A stretch of 64,000 nucleotides of DNA. Origin: Ciceribacter sp. T2.26MG-112.2 (lineage in GTDB: Bacteria > Pseudomonadota > Alphaproteobacteria > Rhizobiales > Rhizobiaceae). The DNA is taken from assembly GCF_900492205.1 (NCBI RefSeq), contig NZ_UEYQ01000002.1:310001-374000 (forward strand), written 5' to 3'. A model generated the notes under the pieces. The model was not told where the DNA came from. It did not search any database and saw only the letters and a program-made list of their open reading frames with translations. Positions 17,242 to 26,184 of this stretch are shown here, in pieces. Numbering within the stretch: the first letter of the stretch is position 1; each line of letters begins with the position of its first letter. The translations under genes were made by a program, and so were the position numbers.

Positions 17242-18552
17242 ATGACGACAGGCTTCTTCGGCGATATCGCCAAAGTGAAATATGAAGGCCCGGACAGCAG
17301 CAATCCGCTCGCCTTCCGCCATTACAATCCCGACGAAGTGGTGCTCGGCAAGCGTCTGGAAGACCATCTGCGGTTCGCCGTGGCCTATTGGCACAGCTTC
17401 ACCTGGCCGGGTGGCGATCCGTTCGGCGGGCAGACCTTCGAGCGGCCGTGGTTCTCCGACACGATGGAGGCGGCGAAGATGAAGGCCGATGTCGCCTTCG
17501 AATTCTACCAGCTGCTTGGCGTGCCCTATTACTGCTTCCATGATGCCGACGTGCGGCCGGAGGGGAACAACTTCGCCGAGAACACGAAGAACCTCAACGC
17601 GATCGTCGACTATTTCGGGAAGAAGCAGGCCGAGACGGGCGTCAAGCTCTTGTGGGGTACGGCGAACCTGTTCTCCAACCGTCGCTTCATGTCGGGGGCT
17701 GCCACCAATCCCGACCCGGAGGTCTTTGCCTTCTCGGCGGCAACCGTGAAGACCTGCATGGATGCGACGCAACGGCTCGGCGGCGAGAACTACGTGCTGT
17801 GGGGCGGACGCGAGGGCTATGAAACCCTGCTCAACACCGACCTGAAGCGCGAGTTGAACCAGCTCGGCCGCTTCCTCAACCTCGTCGTCGAGTACAAGTA
17901 CAAGACCGGTTTCAAGGGCACGATCCTGATCGAGCCGAAGCCGCAGGAGCCGACCAAGCATCAGTACGACTACGACGTCGCCACGGTCTACGCCTTCCTG
18001 CAGAAGAACGGGCTGGAAAACGAGGTGAAGGTCAATATCGAGCAGGGCCACGCGATCCTGGCCGGTCATTCCTTCGAGCACGAGATCGCCATGGCCAATG
18101 CCTTCGGCATCTTCGGCTCGATCGACATGAACCGCAACGACTACCAGTCCGGCTGGGACACCGACCAGTTCCCCAACAACGTGCCGGAAATGGCGCTGGC
18201 CTTCTACCACATCCTGTCCGGCGGCGGCTTCACCACGGGCGGCACGAACTTCGACGCCAAACTGCGCCGCCAGTCGCTCGACCCGGTCGATCTCCTCCAT
18301 GGCCATATCGGCGGCATGGATTGCTGCGCCCGCGGGCTCAAGGCAGCGGCCAAGATGATCGAGGACGGGGCGCTGTCGAAGCCGCTGGAGGAGCGTTACG
18401 CCAAGTGGGACAGCCCCGAGGCACAACGCATGCTGCGCGGCGAACTGTCGCTGGAAGCAATCACCAGTATGGTCGAAGACGGCGACATCAACCCCGAGCC
18501 GAAGTCGGGCCGGCAGGAGTATCTGGAGAACGTGGTCAACCGGTACGTCTGA
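17242..18552 (+). CDS. xylA: Xylose isomerase
   Basis: Converts D-xylose to D-xylulose, 436 aa, the class II length. The start at ATG 17242 has AGGAGGAACGACCC upstream. The active-site His is in CFHDADV (about residue 100); metal and substrate ligands are in [33 protein letters not shown] and [17 protein letters not shown]. It catalyses the first step before XylB. The distance from xylB (166 bp with a mosaic repeat) suggests the repeat was inserted into an older operon. Confidence 0.97.
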   Translation: MTTGFFGDIAKVKYEGPDSSNPLAFRHYNPDEVVLGKRLEDHLRFAVAYWHSFTWPGGDPFGGQTFERPWFSDTMEAAKMKADVAFEFYQLLGVPYYCFHDADVRPEGNNFAENTKNLNAIVDYFGKKQAETGVKLLWGTANLFSNRRFMSGAATNPDPEVFAFSAATVKTCMDATQRLGGENYVLWGGREGYETLLNTDLKRELNQLGRFLNLVVEYKYKTGFKGTILIEPKPQEPTKHQYDYDVATVYAFLQKNGLENEVKVNIEQGHAILAGHSFEHEIAMANAFGIFGSIDMNRNDYQSGWDTDQFPNNVPEMALAFYHILSGGGFTTGGTNFDAKLRRQSLDPVDLLHGHIGGMDCCARGLKAAAKMIEDGALSKPLEERYAKWDSPEAQRMLRGELSLEAITSMVEDGDINPEPKSGRQEYLENVVNRYV

Positions 18553-18621
18553 TCGCTGATTGACGAGGCCGGAACGGTCCGGGGCGTGCAAACGCCGCGG
18601 CCTCCAATCGGCGAAAGGCCT

Positions 18622-19641
18622 TCAGCGTTTGGCTGGTCCGGTCACCGAACCGCGCACGATCAAATCCGGCATCAGCAGGATTTCCCGGCGCTCGGTCGGG
18701 CGCTCGGCGAGCTGGGCGAGAAGCAGTGCCATGGCCTGTTTGCCGATTGCGGTGCGGGGCTGGCGGATGGTGGTGAGCGCCGGGTTGAGATAGGTTGCCT
18801 GCGGCACGTCGTCGAAGCCGATGACGGAGAAATCGTGGGGCAGGTCGTAGCCGCGCGCATTGAGCCCGTTAATCACGCCGATGGCGGTGGCGTCGTTGAC
18901 GCACATGAAGGCGGTCGGCAGCGTGTCGCGCATGAAGAGCTGTTCGACCGCGAGACGGCCGCTCTCGATCGTGCCTTCGCCCTCGAGCACGATGCGGTTT
19001 TCCGGGGCAATGCGGGCCGCGTCGAGGGCCAGATCGTAACCCTGGCGGCGGCGCTGGTGGCCGAGACGGGTCCGGCTGTCGCCGATGAAGGCGATGCGGC
19101 GATGGCCGGCGGAGAGCAGGTGTTCAGCGGCCTTCCGGGCGCCGGCGACGTCATCGACGCCGACATAGGAGATCTTCGAGCCGAAAACAGGCTCGAACAC
19201 CGCGACCGTGGGCGGCAGCCGAGTGCCGGCCACCTGGTGGCCGAAGGGTTCATGGCCGGTAAACAGCACGAGGCCGGTCGCCTGGCCGGAGCTCAGGAAC
19301 TTCAGGTACTCCAGGCCGCGCTCGGGGTCGTTCTGGGTGTGGCCGATGAGAACGCCGTAGCCGTGGGCGCGCGCCTCGTTCTCCAGCCCGATCAGGGTCG
19401 AGGAGAAGTTCGGGTCGCCAATGTCCGGCGCCAGGATGAGGATCATGTTCGACCGGCCCATGCGCAGCGAGCGTGCCATGGCATTGGTCGTATAGCCGGT
19501 GATCGCGATCGCCTGGTTCACCCGCTGGCGCGTCGACTTGGCGACCTTGTCGGGCGTGTGGATTGCACGGCTCACCGTCGCGATCGACACCTCCGCCAGG
19601 CGCGCAACATCCTCGATCGTCGCTGGTGCTGAATTCTGCAC
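18622..19641 (-). CDS. LacI-family repressor divergent from the sugar ABC operon
   Basis: 339 aa. HTH TIEDVARLAEVSIATVSRAI (about residues 8-27), hinge NAMARSLRMGRS, then a sugar-binding core (Peripla_BP_3 type) ending FDDVPQATYLNPALTTIRQP, typical of CytR/GntR-like LacI members. It is divergently transcribed from the ABC transporter operon and two perfect palindromes lie between them, so it very probably represses that operon and is induced by the imported sugar. Confidence 0.94.
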   Translation of the reverse strand: MQNSAPATIEDVARLAEVSIATVSRAIHTPDKVAKSTRQRVNQAIAITGYTTNAMARSLRMGRSNMILILAPDIGDPNFSSTLIGLENEARAHGYGVLIGHTQNDPERGLEYLKFLSSGQATGLVLFTGHEPFGHQVAGTRLPPTVAVFEPVFGSKISYVGVDDVAGARKAAEHLLSAGHRRIAFIGDSRTRLGHQRRRQGYDLALDAARIAPENRIVLEGEGTIESGRLAVEQLFMRDTLPTAFMCVNDATAIGVINGLNARGYDLPHDFSVIGFDDVPQATYLNPALTTIRQPRTAIGKQAMALLLAQLAERPTERREILLMPDLIVRGSVTGPAKR

Positions 19642-19744
19642 GCGGACACCATCCCCCTATCCGTCTGGAATCGCTGGAGAGACTATCTTTTGTGTTGCGA
19701 CTGCGAAAGCTGAGGACGTCGCATTTGTCCCCATGATGCGAGGA

Positions 19745-19779
19745 TGTAAACCTTTACATCGGCGATGTAAAGGTTTACA
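19745..19779. promoter_or_regulatory. Twin LacI-type operators, centres 21 bp apart
   Basis: TGTAAACCTTTACA (19745-19758) and TGTAAAGGTTTACA (19766-19779) are each perfect palindromes, and together they form one larger palindrome with a 7-bp centre. They lie 42 bp before the ABC ATPase start and about 104 bp before the LacI start. Two dimers, or one tetramer, would bind the same face of the helix. Confidence 0.85.
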
Positions 19780-19820
19780 CAAATCCACAGGAGCGGTTGA
19801 GGAGCCGCGGGGAGGCTTGC

Positions 19821-21347
19821 ATGACATCAGTCGGGGACTCAGCGCGCGCACCCGTGCTCGCCGCGGAGCGGATCTCGAAATCTTTCGGCGACGTCCAGGT
19901 GCTGTTCAGCGTGGATCTCGACGTGCTTCCGGGCGAGGTCCATGCGCTGATGGGCGAGAATGGCGCGGGCAAGTCGACCCTGGTCAAGATCCTGTCGGGC
20001 TTCGAACAGGCAAGCTCGGGGACCATCCTGCTCGACGGCGAGCCCGTTATCCTGCCGCCGAACGGCGCGGCCGAGGCGCTCGGCATTGTGCTCATCCACC
20101 AGGAATTCAACCTTGCCGACCACCTGACCGTCACCGAAAGCCTGTTCCTTGGGCGCGAGGTCACCCGTTTTGGCATGCTCGACCGCAAGCACATGCGGGC
20201 CGAGGCGCGCCGTGTGCTCGACCAACTCGGCTCGCGGATCGACGAGAACGCGCTGATCAGCTCGCTCGCCGTGGCCGACAAGCAGATGGTCGAGATCGCC
20301 AAGGCGATCAGCCGCCGGGCGCGGATCGTGTTCATGGACGAGCCGACGGCCGTGCTGTCGCGCGAGGAGACCGAGGTGCTGTTCGACCAGGTGCGCAAGC
20401 TTCGGGCTGGTGGCACCAGCTTCGTCTTCGTCTCCCACAAGCTCGATGAAGTCATGGAGCTGACCGACCGGGTGACCGTGTTGCGCGACGGACAGTGGGT
20501 GAAGACCGCGCCGACCTCTGCGCTGGACGGCGAGGCGATCGCCCAACTGATGGTCGGGCGCGAGCTGTCGAGCCTCTATCCCAACAAGCACGAGCCGGAT
20601 GTCGACGAAGAGGTCGTGCTGTCGGTGAAGGGTCTCTCCACCGGCTTCGTTAAGAATGCGAGCTTCGAATTGAGGCGCGGCGAGGTGCTGGGCTTTTCCG
20701 GCCTGATCGGATCGGGCCGCACGGAATTGATGGAGGCGGTCGCCGGCCTGCGTCCGCGCCTGTCTGGGGAGGTGTGGTTGAAGGGTGCCGTGCTCGAGCC
20801 GCAGGATTTCCGCGAGGCGAACCGCCGCGGGCTCGCCTACATGACCAAGGACCGCAAGGGCAAGGGGCTGCTGCTCGGCGAGGGGATGACCGCCAACCTG
20901 ACGCTGCAATCCATGGAGCGGCACCTGCGCTATGTCTATCTCGATCCGGCGAGCGAGGCCAAGGCCATGGCCAGGGCCAAGCGCCGCTTCGACATCCGGG
21001 TGCGCGATGACAGGATCAAGGTCGGACGGATGTCGGGGGGCAACCAGCAGAAGCTGCTGCTCGCCAAGATCATGGAGATCGAGCCGCAGGTGATCGTCAT
21101 CGACGAGCCCACGCGCGGCATCGATGTCGGCACCAAGCAGCAGATCTACCATTTCATCGCAGCACTTGCCCGCGAGGGCCGTTCGATCATCGTCATCTCC
21201 TCGGAGATGCCGGAGGTGATCGGGCTGTGCACCCGAGTGGCCGTCATGCGCGAAGGTCGCATGGTCGGCATGCTGGAAGGCGAGGAAATCAACGAGCAGA
21301 CCATCATGCGCTACGCCGCGGGCCTGAAACGCCAGATGGCGAGCTGA
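19821..21347 (+). CDS. Sugar ABC transporter ATP-binding protein (RbsA/MglA type, two ATPase domains)
   Basis: 508 aa from ATG 19821 with GGGGAGG upstream. Domain 1 has Walker A GENGAGKST (residues 45-53) and Walker B IVFMDEPTAVLS. Domain 2 has the degenerate Walker A GLIGSGRTELM usual in this family, signature MSGGNQQKLLLAKIM and IVIDEPTRGIDVG. It energises import of a monosaccharide or small glycoside with the permease and binding protein downstream. It is the first gene of the LacI-controlled operon. Confidence 0.95.
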   Translation: MTSVGDSARAPVLAAERISKSFGDVQVLFSVDLDVLPGEVHALMGENGAGKSTLVKILSGFEQASSGTILLDGEPVILPPNGAAEALGIVLIHQEFNLADHLTVTESLFLGREVTRFGMLDRKHMRAEARRVLDQLGSRIDENALISSLAVADKQMVEIAKAISRRARIVFMDEPTAVLSREETEVLFDQVRKLRAGGTSFVFVSHKLDEVMELTDRVTVLRDGQWVKTAPTSALDGEAIAQLMVGRELSSLYPNKHEPDVDEEVVLSVKGLSTGFVKNASFELRRGEVLGFSGLIGSGRTELMEAVAGLRPRLSGEVWLKGAVLEPQDFREANRRGLAYMTKDRKGKGLLLGEGMTANLTLQSMERHLRYVYLDPASEAKAMARAKRRFDIRVRDDRIKVGRMSGGNQQKLLLAKIMEIEPQVIVIDEPTRGIDVGTKQQIYHFIAALAREGRSIIVISSEMPEVIGLCTRVAVMREGRMVGMLEGEEINEQTIMRYAAGLKRQMAS

Positions 21348-21453
21348 CAGAAGGTTTCCGCGACCAAGGCCCGGCGGCAAGACCGGGTTTTGACAAGAGA
21401 CATGGGAGGCGCAGCCGCCGACTTGGGATGGCTGCCGGAGGAGACGAGAGACA

Positions 21454-22464
21454 ATGACGACCGAGACCGAGAGCGCAACCGACATCCGTGGCCGCCGCAC
21501 CTGGCGGGACGTGGACTTGAGAGCGGTCGCGCCCTTTGCCGCCCTGCTCCTGCTTTTGATCATCGGGGCGATGGTCAATCCGAATTTCATCGGTCTCACC
21601 AATCTCGCCAATGTCGCCACCCGCTCGGCCTTCATCGCCATCATCGCGGTCGGCGCGACCTTCGTCATCTCGTCCGGCGACCTCGATCTGTCCGTCGGCT
21701 CGATGGTGGCCTTTGTCGCCAGCCTGATGATCCTCTTCATGAATTCCGGCGTGATCGCCGATCCCGGCATGATGATCGCCGTCGCCATGCTTCTCACCGT
21801 CGTCATCGGATCGCTCTGCGGGCTGGTGAACGGCCTGATCACCACGGTCGGCAAGATCGAGCCCTTCATCGCCACCCTTGGCACCATGGGGATCTATCGC
21901 GGCCTGACGACCTGGCTCAGCCAAGGCGGAGCGATCACGCTGCGCGATCCGGCCCAGCAGGAAATGTATCGGCCGGTTTATTTCGGCTCGATCCTCGGCC
22001 TGCCGGTGCCGATCTTCATCATCCTCGTCGTGACGGCGATCGCCGCCTTCGTGCTCTACCGCATGCGGTTTGGCCGGCATGTCGTCGCCGTCGGCTCCAA
22101 TCGCGACGTCGCGCGTTATTCCGGCATCGCGGTCGACCGGGTGCGCACCATCGCCTTCATCATCCAGGGGTTTTGCGTGGCGATCGCCGTGCTGCTCTAC
22201 GTGCCGCGGCTCGGCTCGACCTCGGCGACCACCGGCATCCTGTGGGAATTGCAGGCGATCACCGCGGTCGTCGTCGGCGGCACGGCGCTGAAGGGCGGCG
22301 CCGGCCGGGTGTGGGGCACGATCTGCGGCGCCTTCATCCTGGAGCTGGTCGGCAACATCATGCTGCTCTCCAACTTCATCTCCGAATATCTGATCGGCGC
22401 CATTCAGGGCACGATCATCATCATCGCGATGCTCGTCCAGCGGTCGCTGGCGCGCAAGGCGTGA
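21454..22464 (+). CDS. Sugar ABC transporter permease (RbsC type)
   Basis: 336 aa, eight to ten membrane segments (BPD_transp_2). The conserved cytoplasmic loop with TGILWELQAITAVVVGGTAL binds the ATPase, and the early motif AFIAIIAVGATFVISSGDLDLSVG is characteristic of ribose/xylose-type permeases. A single permease type is expected to act as a homodimer. It follows the ATPase by 106 bp and is followed by the binding protein, as in many rhizobial CUT2 operons. Confidence 0.95.
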   Translation: MTTETESATDIRGRRTWRDVDLRAVAPFAALLLLLIIGAMVNPNFIGLTNLANVATRSAFIAIIAVGATFVISSGDLDLSVGSMVAFVASLMILFMNSGVIADPGMMIAVAMLLTVVIGSLCGLVNGLITTVGKIEPFIATLGTMGIYRGLTTWLSQGGAITLRDPAQQEMYRPVYFGSILGLPVPIFIILVVTAIAAFVLYRMRFGRHVVAVGSNRDVARYSGIAVDRVRTIAFIIQGFCVAIAVLLYVPRLGSTSATTGILWELQAITAVVVGGTALKGGAGRVWGTICGAFILELVGNIMLLSNFISEYLIGAIQGTIIIIAMLVQRSLARKA

Positions 22465-22533
22465 ACCGCGGCCGGGCAGGAGGGTCGCCCGGTCCGTGCA
22501 TCATTGAGACCCTGGCATCTTGGGAGGAAACCA

Positions 22534-23487
22534 ATGCACAAGAAACTGCTCGGGCTTGCCGTCGCCATGACGGCACTGGCGTCGATCTTCACCGCGGCTG
22601 AGGCGCAGGAGACGAAGACGATCGGCGTCTCCATTCCGGCCGCCGACCACGGCTGGACCGCCGGCGTTGTCTACCATGCCAACCGCGTCGCCGAACTGCT
22701 GATGAAGGAGCATCCCGGCCTCAACGTCATCGTCAAGACCTCGGCCGATCCTGCGACCCAGGCGAATGCCGTGCAGGACCTCGAGATCCAGGGCATCGAC
22801 GCACTCGTCATCCTGCCGACCGATCCGGACCCGCTGGTCAACGCGATCAAGGAAGTGAAGAACAAGGGCACGTTCGTCTCGATCGTCGACCGCGCGCCGT
22901 CGGTCAACGACAACACCGTGCGTGACCTCTATGTCGCCGGCAACAATCCGGCGCTCGGGGAAGTCGCAGGCCAGTATATCGCCAAGAATACGCCGGATGC
23001 CGAAGTGGTCGTCATCCGTGGCATGCCGATCCCGATCGACCAGCAGCGCCAGGACGGCTTCGACAAGGGCATTGCCGGCTCGAACGTCAAGATCCTCGAC
23101 CGCCAATTCGGTAACTGGAATCGCGACGACGCCTTCAAGGTCATGCAGGATTACCTCACCAAGTACCCGAAGATCGACGTGGTCTGGTGCCAGGACGACG
23201 ACATGGCGGTCGGCGTGTTGCAGGCCATCGAACAGGCCAAGCGCACCGACATCCAGTACATCATCGGCGGCGCGGGTTCGAAGGACATGATCAAGAAGGT
23301 CATGGACGGCGACAAGATGGTGCCGGTCAACGTGCTCTATCCGCCGTCGATGGTCGGCACCGCGATGGAGCTGACCGCCGCTGCGATCTACGACCAGGTT
23401 CCGGTCCACGGCACCTATACGCTCGACGCGACGCTGATCACCGCCGACAATGCCAAGAACTACTACTTCCCGGACTCGCCGTTCTGA
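22534..23487 (+). CDS. Sugar ABC transporter periplasmic binding protein (CUT2)
   Basis: 317 aa from ATG 22534 with GGGAGGAAA upstream. The signal peptide MHKKLLGLAVAMTALASIFT ends with cleavage after AEA near residue 24. The mature part is a Peripla_BP_4 ribose-binding-like fold with IPAADHGWTAGVVYHANR near its N-terminus, LVILPTDPDPLVNAI and WCQDDDMAVGVLQAIEQA. The sugar cannot be read from sequence; nearby genes point to a glycoside or keto-sugar precursor rather than ribose. Confidence 0.94.
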   Translation: MHKKLLGLAVAMTALASIFTAAEAQETKTIGVSIPAADHGWTAGVVYHANRVAELLMKEHPGLNVIVKTSADPATQANAVQDLEIQGIDALVILPTDPDPLVNAIKEVKNKGTFVSIVDRAPSVNDNTVRDLYVAGNNPALGEVAGQYIAKNTPDAEVVVIRGMPIPIDQQRQDGFDKGIAGSNVKILDRQFGNWNRDDAFKVMQDYLTKYPKIDVVWCQDDDMAVGVLQAIEQAKRTDIQYIIGGAGSKDMIKKVMDGDKMVPVNVLYPPSMVGTAMELTAAAIYDQVPVHGTYTLDATLITADNAKNYYFPDSPF

Positions 23488-23513
23488 TCGGCGGCATCCA
23501 CCAGAAGCAGGCC

Positions 23514-23537
23514 TCTGCCCGGGGTTTCCCGGGCAGA
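23514..23537 (+). terminator. Stable hairpin after the binding-protein gene
   Basis: Perfect 10-bp stem TCTGCCCGGG / CCCGGGCAGA with loop GTTT, 26 bp past the stop. There is only a weak T-run after it, so it may act as a partial terminator or 3' mRNA stabiliser that raises binding-protein expression over downstream genes. Confidence 0.6.
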
Positions 23538-23629
23538 TCTTCGCCGCCGCCATTATCGCCGTTGTATCGATTTTGCATCTCCTGTATTCGTGACTGAAAC
23601 GTTGCAGGAAGACTTTGGGAGGAGAATCC

Positions 23630-24682
23630 ATGAAAACGATCAAGGGGCCGGCGATCTTTCTCGGCCAGTTTGCCGGCGATGCCGCACCGTTCAATTCCTG
23701 GGATGCGATCACCAAATGGGCGGCTGACAAGGGCTATCTGGGCGTGCAGGTGCCGACCTGGGCCGGCCAGCTGATCGACCTGAGACAAGCCGCCGAATCC
23801 AAGGATTATTGCGACGAGCTGGCCGGTGTGGCGCAGGCGAACGGCGTCGAGATCACCGAACTTTCGACCCATCTGCAGGGCCAGCTGGTCGCCGTGCATC
23901 CCGCCTATGACGAAGCCTTCGACGGCTTTGCCGCTCCCGAAGTGCGCGGCAATCCGAAGGCGCGGCAGGAATGGGCCGTACAACAGGTGAAATATGCGCT
24001 GAAGGCGTCCAAGCATCTCGGCATCAAGGCGCATGCGACCTTTTCCGGTGCGCTCGCCTGGCCTTACATCTATCCTTGGCCGCAGCGCCCGGCCGGTCTG
24101 GTCGAAGCCGCCTTTGACGAGCTGGCCCGTCGCTGGACGCCGATCCTGGATTATGCCGACGAGCAGGGTGTGGACGTTTGTTACGAGATCCATCCGGGCG
24201 AGGACCTGCATGACGGCGTCACGTTCGAGATGTTCCTCGAGCGGGTGAAGAACCATCCTCGCGCCAACATGCTCTATGACCCGTCGCACTATGTGCTGCA
24301 ATGCCTCGACTATCTCGACAACATCGACATCTACAAGGACCGGATCAAGATGTTCCACGTCAAGGACGCGGAGTTCAATCCGACCGGACGGCAGGGCGTT
24401 TATGGCGGCTACCAGGGCTGGGTGAACCGGGCCGGACGTTTCCGTTCGCTTGGCGACGGACAGGTCAACTTCGGCGCGATCTTCTCCAAAATGGCGGCCA
24501 ATGATTTCGACGGCTGGGCCGTGGTCGAATGGGAATGCGCGCTGAAGCATCCGGAAGACGGGGCCAGGGAGGGCGCCGCCTTCGTTCGGTCGCATATCAT
24601 CCGGGTGACCGAACACGCATTCGACGATTTTGCCTCGGGCGGGACGGACGATACGGCGAACCGGCGGATGCTGGGACTTTAA
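23630..24682 (+). CDS. Sugar phosphate isomerase/epimerase-like TIM-barrel enzyme
   Basis: AP-endonuclease-2/xylose-isomerase-like TIM barrel (PF01261 type), 350 aa from ATG 23630 (GGGAGGAGAA upstream). Probable metal ligands are E186 (CYEIHPGED), D217 and H220 (LYDPSHYV), H243 (MFHVKDAEF) and E300 (VVEWECAL), the usual divalent-metal set. Relatives include inosose dehydratases, hexulose epimerases, and the enzymes that eliminate or hydrate 3-keto-glycosides and levoglucosan. It lies between the ABC genes and a Gfo/Idh/MocA dehydrogenase, which fits action on an oxidised sugar. The exact reaction is not known. Confidence 0.88.
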   Translation: MKTIKGPAIFLGQFAGDAAPFNSWDAITKWAADKGYLGVQVPTWAGQLIDLRQAAESKDYCDELAGVAQANGVEITELSTHLQGQLVAVHPAYDEAFDGFAAPEVRGNPKARQEWAVQQVKYALKASKHLGIKAHATFSGALAWPYIYPWPQRPAGLVEAAFDELARRWTPILDYADEQGVDVCYEIHPGEDLHDGVTFEMFLERVKNHPRANMLYDPSHYVLQCLDYLDNIDIYKDRIKMFHVKDAEFNPTGRQGVYGGYQGWVNRAGRFRSLGDGQVNFGAIFSKMAANDFDGWAVVEWECALKHPEDGAREGAAFVRSHIIRVTEHAFDDFASGGTDDTANRRMLGL

Positions 24683-24690
24683 GACGAATT

Positions 24691-24818
24691 CCCCTCCCCA
24701 ACCCGTCCCCACAAGGGGGAGGGGCTTTGCCGCCGACCCGGTGCCTGCTCCAAGCGGGGAAGTGGGCGAGGAACGCTCTCCCCCCTTGTGGGGGAGATGG
24801 CGGCAGTCAGAGGGGGCC
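24691..24818. repeat. GC-rich inverted/mosaic repeat, related to the 5725 element
   Basis: CCCCTCCCC...AAGGGGGAGGGG (24691-24724) and the self-complementary CTCCCCCCTTGTGGGGGAG within 24776-24818 share their core with the 45-bp arms at 5725-5897. It separates the isomerase and dehydrogenase genes. Confidence 0.75.
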
Positions 24819-24846
24819 GCCAGAGACAACAAGGGAGACGATTTTC

Positions 24847-26016
24847 ATGACGATCGAAGGAAAGACCGAAGCGCGGAAGCAGAAGATTCGTCTCGGCATG
24901 GTGGGCGGCGGATCGGGCGCCTTTATCGGCGCGGTGCACCGCATGGCGGCGCGGATCGACGATCATTTCGATCTCGTGGCCGGGGCGCTGTCGTCGACGG
25001 CGGAGAAGTCGCTCGCCTCGGGCCGGGAGCTCGGGCTCGATCCGGAGCGCTGCTACGGCTCGTTCGAGGAGATGGCCAAGAAGGAGGCCGGGCGGCCGGA
25101 CGGCATCGAGGCGGTGTCGATCGTCACGCCGAACCATGTGCACTATCCGGCGGCCAAGGCCTTTCTCGAGCGCGGCATTCATGTCATTTGCGACAAGCCG
25201 CTGACTTCCAACCTCGAAGACGCGAAGAGGCTGAAGGCGGTCGCCGACAGCTCGAACGCGCTGTTCATCCTGACGCACAATTACACCGGTTATCCGATGG
25301 TGCGCCAGGCGCGCGAAATGGTCGCCGAGGGTCTGCTCGGCACGCTGCGCGTGGTGCAGGTCGAATATGCGCAGGACTGGCTGACCGAGGCAGTGGAGCA
25401 GACCGGCGCCAAGCAGGCGGTGTGGCGAACGGACCCGAAGCAGTCGGGCGTCGGCGGCGCGACCGGCGATATCGGGACCCATGCCTTCAATCTCGCCTCC
25501 TTCGTCACCGGCCTGACGCTCGACAGTCTTGCAGCCGACCTCGACAGCTTTGTCGACGGGCGGCGGGTCGACGACAACGGCCATGTGCTGCTGCGCTTCG
25601 AGGGCGGGGCCAAGGGCATGCTGTGGTGCAGCCAGGTGGCGCCGGGCAATGAGAATGCCCTGAAGGTCAGGGTCTATGGCACCAGAGGCGGGCTCGAATG
25701 GGAGCAGGAGAACCCCAACTACCTGTGGTTCACGCCGTTTGGCGAACAGAAGCGGTTGGTCACCCGCAACGGTGCCGGCGCCGGCGCCTCTGCCGCCCGC
25801 GTCAGCCGCATTCCCGGCGGCCATCCGGAGGGTTATCTCGAAGCCTTTGCGACGATCTACACGGAGGCGGCGGCGGCGATCAACGCGGCCAAGGCCGGCA
25901 CGGCCGTCGATCCGGCGGTGACCTATCCGACGATCGACGACGGCGTGCGCGGTGTTGCCTTCGTCGAGGCTTGCGTGGCGTCGTCGAGGAAGGACGGGGC
26001 CTGGGTGAAGGTGTGA
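24847..26016 (+). CDS. Gfo/Idh/MocA-family NAD(P)-dependent oxidoreductase
   Basis: 389 aa from ATG 24847 (GGGAGACGATTTTC upstream). The N-terminal Rossmann fold has MVGGGSGAFIGAVHR (residues 18-32); the catalytic Lys is K117 in CDKPL, and the C-terminal domain has D208 and H212 in GDIGTHAFN. Members oxidise hydroxyls on sugars, inositols and glycosides, often at C3. With the TIM-barrel enzyme upstream and GH1 glycosidase downstream it is likely part of a sugar or glycoside catabolic route. The longer open frame upstream runs through the repeat and is not coding. Confidence 0.92.
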   Translation: MTIEGKTEARKQKIRLGMVGGGSGAFIGAVHRMAARIDDHFDLVAGALSSTAEKSLASGRELGLDPERCYGSFEEMAKKEAGRPDGIEAVSIVTPNHVHYPAAKAFLERGIHVICDKPLTSNLEDAKRLKAVADSSNALFILTHNYTGYPMVRQAREMVAEGLLGTLRVVQVEYAQDWLTEAVEQTGAKQAVWRTDPKQSGVGGATGDIGTHAFNLASFVTGLTLDSLAADLDSFVDGRRVDDNGHVLLRFEGGAKGMLWCSQVAPGNENALKVRVYGTRGGLEWEQENPNYLWFTPFGEQKRLVTRNGAGAGASAARVSRIPGGHPEGYLEAFATIYTEAAAAINAAKAGTAVDPAVTYPTIDDGVRGVAFVEACVASSRKDGAWVKV

Positions 26017-26184
26017 GGTTGGATCAAGGGGTGCCGGTCTTCAGGCCCGGCTGGAGGCAACGAGAGCCGGTTCGACCCTGTATCGTTGCAGATTCTCATC
26101 GTCCGGTCCTGTACAAGCCCTGCTGGCTTGGATAAATCGCGATTTCCCGGCGGCCAAGGGCCGCTCAACCTTTTCGGCTATACC

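Noticed and set aside
19839-21887. 682-codon minus-strand frame over the sugar ATPase
   Set aside because: Complement of a well-conserved ABC ATPase and permease start; no start signal or family sequence.
24529-24846. N-terminal extension of the Gfo/Idh/MocA enzyme
   Set aside because: The frame runs through the mosaic repeat and the end of the isomerase gene, while ATG 24847 has a ribosome-binding site and starts the Rossmann fold correctly.
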